The notes under the pieces are model-generated. The model had not been told where the DNA came from, made no database searches, and saw only the letters and a program-made list of their open reading frames with translations. The translations under genes and the position numbers were made by a program. Positions 58,328 to 64,000 of a DNA stretch of 64,000 nucleotides are shown in pieces. Positions within the stretch are counted from its first letter, which is position 1. Each line of letters opens with the position of its first letter. Source of the DNA: Phoebastria nigripes (lineage: Eukaryota > Chordata > Aves > Procellariiformes > Diomedeidae); NCBI GenBank assembly GCA_035582835.1, contig JAYKAV010002464.1:636203-700202 (forward strand), written 5' to 3'.

Positions 58328-58426
58328 TAAAAGGGGAGACAAGAAGTGAGAGGAGAACACCATAGACTAAAACCAAAACAAAATAGCTCCAAAGAAGAAA
58401 AACCAGGAGAAAAATGGGAGAGACTC

Positions 58427-58468
58427 TGAGGTCTGAATACTAATTGATGAGGTCTGAATACTAATTGA
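58427..58468. repeat. Tandem duplication, 21 bp x 2
   Basis: The 21-base unit tgaggtctgaatactaattg+a occurs exactly twice in a row, at 58427-58447 and 58448-58468, only 216 bases from another short tandem duplication. Confidence 0.95.
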
Positions 58469-60214
58469 GGAAAGAAACTTCTAACAGGGAAAATAGTGCA
58501 AACCTCACCACTCCCAATGGGACGCATTAAAAGAGCAGAATGAGACCAAATTACACTTCCCTCTATTGAACAGCATTACTCACTCAAACACATGAGGGAC
58601 TCTGCCCAGGGAGATACGCGGACGTGACCCCCAGCTGACGCTGGCTCGGGTTCAGATGAGCTTTGAATGGCTCCAGCAGTGAACAATCCCTCTCCTGCCC
58701 TCCTTGAAGAGCTGCTGAACAAGGAGCCACAACTGTCCCTGTGAGCGTCGCCTGGGATGAACACAGGGGACAGGGCGACAGAGAACGCTGTATCTCGGCT
58801 AGCCAGCAGATAAAACAGCCCCAATCTGCAAGTACTAGAGGCCTCCTGAGAATGCCTGAGTGCCTTCCACCCTGGATTTGAGTGCAATCACAAATGCTAA
58901 TCAACATACAGACGGGAGCCCAGCATGTCATTCGTCACGTCTCCAAAGCTTCAGGAAAACCCCCCTTTCCTCTCCTTGTATCGGAGAGGGACAGGAAGAT
59001 TCCCTCATCCTCTGTATGCCTTTCCCTCCCTCTGGCTCAAACCATCCCTACAAGAAGTTTCACTCCCCGCTAACTTCTCCATTGTCTCAGATGCATTGTT
59101 TGCAAATGTTCCCTAAAAATGCTATGTAAAGTATTCTTTATTCCTGTTTCAGGTCTTTCCACATCCCTATGTAACACCTGGACTTTATCTTGTTACCTGT
59201 CAGATAGTGATAAACCTACTGCATGCAACCCCTGACTTATCATCTAAAATAAATACGATCTGTCTTGTAGCTGTCATTTCTTTTCAAACCCTGCCTTCCA
59301 CTGCTGCATTTGTAGTTGTAACAAATTACTCACTTTATTTGGGTTTGAAATATGTAACTTTTCAAAAAAACAAAAATCAAAAAAACATCAGCAAGAGCCC
59401 CAAAACATACATTTCAAGTGTGGCCTTCCTGACACTAGATTTACTGCTGCTTTGTGGGCAAGGAGGCTCCAGTACTCCAGCTCTTGTGTATCTTCTACAA
59501 TGGCATTTGCATCAGATACGTTGCATTTTATGCTACCTGGTAATTTTAATAACCAACCAACAGACCCAATGATGAAAAGCATCCTTTCTCCAGAACAAGT
59601 CATAAACTAAACTGATAAGGTTTGAGTTAGTTGCTTAAATATAAGTGAATAGTGAAGTCTAAAGTGCTCTAAGCTATCACTTGAGCCTCTCTGCTGTCAC
59701 TCTAGAAAGGCATGCGCCTCCCTTAGGTCCTATTCTCTTCTCTGCCAGCCCCATTGGGATGTCTCACATAGCACTAAATGTCTGTTTATAGCACCCATAT
59801 CAAGCCCCAGGCACCTGAACAGGAAGGGACAAAGCTTGCACTCAAACACATGCCAGCACTGTTAACACTTTTGCCTAACAGCAGTGATCACCCTGAACAC
59901 GTAATTTTTACAGAAGCCATCTTGTTGCATTTGGCTTTTCTCTGAACTCTCCTAAGTACTTAGTGGCTCATCAGCTCTTTTCATAACTTCATTGCTGTGT
60001 GTTTACCCAAACAACTTGATCCTAACTTTGCAATTGCACCACAGCCTACCTACCCCATCCCTCCCATGCTACTGCGGATCTCCAGCCATACCAAGCACAA
60101 GGTAGCCAGGTTTCGTATGATTTTCTCCTTACAGAACTCAGGTTGAGGAGTGAAAGAGATCACACCTTTATTCACTCACATTTACCAAACACCTGCATTT
60201 GCTAAAGCACTTCT

Positions 60215-60480
60215 AAATACCCTTTGCTGATCCTCTGTGGGTTGCCCACTGTGGTCAGGATGAGGAATGAGCTACAGCAAAGGAGATTGAAGCTGGACAT
60301 CAGGGTGTTCCCTGCATGCCAGGGAAGTAAGGAGTCTCCACTGCAGGTCTTTAGGAGCGTGATGGAGAAACAGCTGTCAGGAATGGCAAAAGCATAGCTG
60401 ATCCTGCCTTTGGGCAGAGGCATGGATTAGATGACCTCGAAGTACCTCCTGAGGATATTTTCCATAATTGAGTGTTGTAT
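60215..60480 (+). mobile_element. Old CR1 3'-end fragment
   Basis: In CR1 order on the plus strand: 'ggatgaggaatgagctacag' with 'aaaggagattgaagctggac' and 'atcaggg', then 'ccactgcaggtctttaggag' with 'gatggagaaacagctgtcag', then 'gctgatcctgcctttgggca' with 'atggattagatgacctcgaa' near the 3' end. This is the conserved CR1 3' tail, diverged, without the terminal 8-bp microsatellite in clean form. Confidence 0.75.
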
Positions 60481-60594
60481 GTGCCATCTGTCCGTTCTGA
60501 TCTACAGAGATTTACTTCAGGGGAAAAAAAAAAAAGTGCAATACAACCAATAATTATTCCTGACACAGATGCAACCTTTGTGAGGGGAGAGGCA

Positions 60595-60720
60595 TCTTCC
60601 GATTCTATAGAGGAAACTGAGGCCTTCAGAGGTTAAACCACCTTCTGTGTATCTGCCCAGATCCTCTTGCCCTCCCAAGGCAGAATGCTGCCGGTTCTTT
60701 ACCCCTAATAGACCAACCCT
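60595..60720 (-). mobile_element. Possible MIR-like SINE fragment
   Basis: The plus strand reads 'attctatagaggaaactgag' followed by 'gccttcagaggttaaacca' and 'tctgcccag'. This resembles the reverse complement of a MIR core ('attttacagaggaaactgag... agagaggttaa... ttgcccaag'). The remainder is too diverged to follow. Confidence 0.4.
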
Positions 60721-63499
60721 CAATATTCAGCTACATGAGCATCTCATTAAGTAGGCAAGTTTCTCTGCCTTTTTAAAATGAGCAGCGAGGCAAGGAGCTG
60801 GTGCTGTTGTGTTCAAGTAGCTTCGCCAAGGCTGTTCAGGTGCACTGATGCAAAACCTGAAGGTGATCCATGAGGCAACCAAGCCTTCTGGTCCTAAATA
60901 CCAGACCCTGATGAAAGGGAATAACTCTCCATTGACTTGTGAGAATTCTCCCTGATTCCTTGACACACAGCTCAAGATTTCTTGGTTTTTAGTTTAGACT
61001 CCAACAAAAAAGAAAGTTTTAATAGCCCATCTCCATTTTCAGATGGAAAGCACATAATAAAGAAGGACCTAGAGAGTTATTCACCATCCAGATCAGATGG
61101 AGAGAATGAACAAGAAGAGCTGAAATCTGTTCAAGCTGAAGACAAGGACGAACTTTGCAGGACACCAAAAAAGATGCTGAATACAGCCTTTGGATGGAAA
61201 ACACCTCACTCTCAGCTGTGCAGAACTCTTAGTGAGAGTTCAGCCACACTATGCCTTGTCCCATCTCACGTGTAAAAACGTGGGCAGAAATGTCAAACCA
61301 AAGCAAAGAGTTGAAGCATAGTGGAAATAAGTGTTTTGGTGGAAAATCTGTGAAGCCTTAAACATCCTGTATAGACAAGAAATCATACAGCCATCAGTCA
61401 CCCAGGCAGAAAGGAAGTGGTAAAGGGGGAGGTTTTCCCTCTATACCAGATGGAAAAGCTGCCAGGCTCAAGACTGAAGGGGATGTACTCGGCCAGCCAG
61501 CCCAGACCCTTCAGAGAAACACAACTGAAAGGAAGAGTGAAGATTCAAAACAGTCCCTCCAAACCTCCTGCTGGACTGAGCTTTTCCCAGTAGTTCTTAA
61601 GAGGGCTTAACCACATGGCTCTACATAAAATCCATTATTGAAGATTAAACAAAAAGGATGAATAGCTTTCAAAAGTTGATTACATCCAAACACAATAGTG
61701 CCAGCAGCCCTTATGGAAATACCCTATTAAAATATCAGCAAAAATAGAAATGCAAACATGAGAGACCTGGCAGGAGGCTTTTCAGCTCAGATCTTCAGTG
61801 CCTTTTGTACCCACTGACAGAAGGACAGAGGCTAAAACATCATTACTGGGCTGGCATAGGATGATGGAGAGACAGATTATGTACATGTGTAAATTACAAA
61901 CTTATCACCTGAACAGCATTTAAAAAGGAGACCTGTTTGCCTTTTTTTTTTTTGCCCCACACACCCTAGAATAGGTCATTTTTATTTTATATACACACAT
62001 ACATGTTTGCAGTTTGTACCTACNTGTTTTCTCTACAAATTCAGAGGCTCATAGCTTTCCTGGTTAATTCAGAATTTAATCCATTTGCCACATTAGACAG
62101 GATTTCATTTTCATAGTATTTTTGTGATATGTGACATTTATATTGACTTTTTTATTGAGACTTGAAATAAGGTATTTCTTCCACAGATCTAATTCAATTG
62201 AAATACTTCTTACATCCTCACTGGTCACTTTATCTAATCTTTTTGTACTTCACTTGGGCAACATGCTCTGGGGGGTGTCTCTCTAACAGCAGGAGCTGGC
62301 CATGCTTTCTCTGTTAAGAGTTTCTCTCATGCAGAAGAATGAATTTATCAATTACTACAGTTCTTGAGTTACATAGGTCTGAGACTTACGAGCCTGATAA
62401 GAAACCTGAAAACAAATACATCCAAAGATCGAGTTATCTAACAGTTAACCATCTGCTTAGGAAAATAATTTTAAGTAGTTACGGCAATTCTATTAACTGC
62501 TATTTACTATGTGAGTCATGCTGTTCTCTTTAAGTTAACCCTTCCTGTCTCCTCTATGGGCCCTCTGCCCAAGGCAGGTTTGAAGAGGGTGCTCGACCAC
62601 CTTTACTACTTTCAAGCTACAGCAAAGCCTGCAATACCTCTGCACTCGAAACTTACCTCAAGCTCATACTGCACCAGGACATAAAAGAGCATTAAAGCAA
62701 CTGCGGTGCTTCTGGCTGACTCTTAGACCACACAAACGACCATGCAGAAAAATCTCCTCCCACGAGCATCCCTTTTGAGGGCACCACACACCAGCACATA
62801 CACAGCAGGAACGCATCTGCTGCTCAATGTGCTCTTCCAGGACGGGCTGCCTGCACCTCCATGCGGGCAGTTCACCCCGGCAGGGCCCCGGAGCCCTGTC
62901 CACCAGGGAAAAAAGCCTTCTCACACATCCTCCCAACAGCTCTGGAGACAACCAGCACCTTGCAGCCTCTTCCCCTTTCCTTCATCTGCCCTCTCCCCTC
63001 AGCACAGAGATACTAGGCCCCTCTGTGACTGGCAGCTCCACTAACATACTTGCTGGGTACCAAGGCTTAGAGAGCCCCCAGGCACAGCAGAAGGGACACC
63101 GCCGAAAAACTGTTTCAGTCGCTTGACACAGATGAGGCAGGGTAGGGGCTTTTGGCCTTGGGGGCAAGGAATGGGATAAGATTGCACACAGGTTTAGTGC
63201 CATCTATTCAGTCCCTGCCCTTTTTCCCTTAGCGTGATCGCAAAGTGCATGGAAATCTCCTTTGTTAAACACTACAGAGAAGTTTACAGGATGCAGGGTG
63301 CTCCTGTGGAATCACTATTTTATGATTAAGCACAAGCACAAATATCAGCTGAAGGGCTAGAAGGAGGGCTGGGTGCAGGGGGGCAAAGTCCAACACTTGA
63401 TGTTTGAAGGAAGATCCGTGGAGCAAACATCTCAGAGTGTGGGGGTGTGTCGGGGGACTGACAGTTGGGAATCAGAACGGTGTGAAGAGCACCGGCTCC
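60721..63499. other. Non-coding stretch left of the right-end CpG island
   Basis: No recognisable exon or well-preserved repeat. A T run lies at about 61941-61953. Open frames here reach about 97 codons without any known domain. Confidence 0.5.
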
Positions 63500-64000
63500 A
63501 CGGTGGAAAAACCATCTGAGCCGGGGCAGGGTAAGTGGTGGCAAATTAAAATGGCCCCGTCTTGGGGCAGGGGGTTAGGCAGCACCGAGAGGGCAGCGGG
63601 CGGCCACCTTTAAAACTCGCGGGAGAGGCTGGAGAGGGACCAGGGCTGTCGCGAACACCGCGAAGGACGCGAGGGAAGTTGAGCCACAGCGGCTCCCAGG
63701 ACCGGCGACCGCCGGGCTCGGGATGCACCAGCGGGGTGCTGGGGCCGCCCGCACAGCCCGGGCGGGAGGAGGCAGCAGGGCGAGACCCGCAGCCCGCCCC
63801 AGCCGGTAGGTCCCCCTCCGCCCCGAGAGCTGCACACCGGGCACCCCCCGCCCCTCACCGTGGAGCCCAGCCGCGGCGACGTCGGCATCACCCACCTGCC
63901 CTCGGGGCGCCGCTCCGCTCCGCACCGCTCCGGCCGCGCCCGGGAGGCGTGTGGCGGTGCCGGCCCGCCGGGGGCTGCCCCGCTCCCGCTCCCGCCCCGC
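63500..64000. promoter_or_regulatory. ADORA2A: CpG island, candidate ADORA2A promoter
   Basis: GC and CpG content rise steadily from about 63500 and are very high from 63600 to the window edge. On the minus strand there are two good splice donors that could end a non-coding first exon: CACG|GTGAGG with exon end at 63859, and GGCAG|GTGGGT with exon end at 63896. The position, about 16 kb upstream of the first coding exon, fits the mammalian ADORA2A layout, where SPECC1L ends just upstream. It could instead serve another gene beyond the edge. Confidence 0.6.

Larger units (their letters stand above)
47482..63499 (-). other. ADORA2A: Presumed ADORA2A 5' intron, non-coding
   Basis: About 16 kb between the first coding exon and the CpG island. 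In mammals ADORA2A has several non-coding 5' exons over a similar distance, so this is probably intron with small UTR exons I cannot place. It holds a CR1 tail (60215-60480), a MIR-like piece (60595-60720), two short tandem duplications (58181-58210, 58427-58468), a G run (58315-58327), and microsatellite-like CA and AAAC runs at about 49950, 47970-48000 and 54494-54508. Confidence 0.55.

Noticed and set aside
63575..63925. Minus-strand open frames of 90-116 codons at the right edge, arginine and proline rich
   Set aside because: They lie wholly within the CpG island, and composition alone explains the lack of stops. A non-coding first exon is the better reading.
1..64000. CRISPR arrays, tRNA, rRNA, snRNA genes, bacterial-type operons
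   Set aside because: No spaced direct repeats, no tRNA A and B box pairs with a clover-leaf, and no U-RNA or 7SK-like wording were noticed by eye. The DNA is vertebrate, so prokaryotic systems are not expected.

Overview
The window is vertebrate nuclear DNA, almost certainly from a bird, taken from a draft assembly (one 200-base N gap and scattered single Ns). CR1 retrotransposons are the main LINE, and there is a solo LTR of a type I recognise as common in neoavian birds. Two genes are recognisable. Both are on the minus strand: the 5' part of UPB1 (beta-ureidopropionase, about 5.2-10.1 kb) and ADORA2A (adenosine A2A receptor, coding exons at 47.1-47.4 kb and 38.5-39.4 kb). In mammals the order is SPECC1L-ADORA2A-UPB1, all in one direction, so the window keeps that synteny. 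SPECC1L would be expected just beyond the right edge, and UPB1 exons 6 onward beyond the left edge.

Layout from left to right. 1-1.3 kb is a 5'-truncated CR1 with a decayed reverse transcriptase. 1.3-5.2 kb is UPB1 intron 5, which contains an old CR1 3' tail. 5.2-10.1 kb holds UPB1 exons 5 to 1, with an 18-bp perfect hairpin in intron 4, ending at a CpG-island promoter. About 10.4-33.4 kb is intergenic with no gene I can support. It holds a fossil LINE reverse transcriptase from a clade that does not look like CR1, a probable DNA-transposon remnant, a 587-bp solo LTR with target-site duplication, and several short tandem duplications. 33.4-38.5 kb is 3' of the ADORA2A stop codon and has two candidate poly(A) signals. 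The 7.6-kb intron between the ADORA2A coding exons carries MIR-like SINE pieces. 47.5-63.5 kb is presumed 5' non-coding intron of ADORA2A, with another CR1 tail and a MIR-like piece. From about 63.5 kb to the edge is a CpG island that is the best candidate for the ADORA2A promoter.

The two genes are not known to act together. UPB1 catalyses the last step of pyrimidine breakdown in the cytosol. ADORA2A is a Gs-coupled plasma-membrane receptor. The most interesting observations concern the receptor: the DRY motif reads DRI, both cysteines of one extracellular disulfide are missing together, and a short upstream ORF overlaps the start codon. I found no CRISPR, phage, operon or other new multi-gene system. 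The window is ordinary avian genomic DNA with a few details worth checking.
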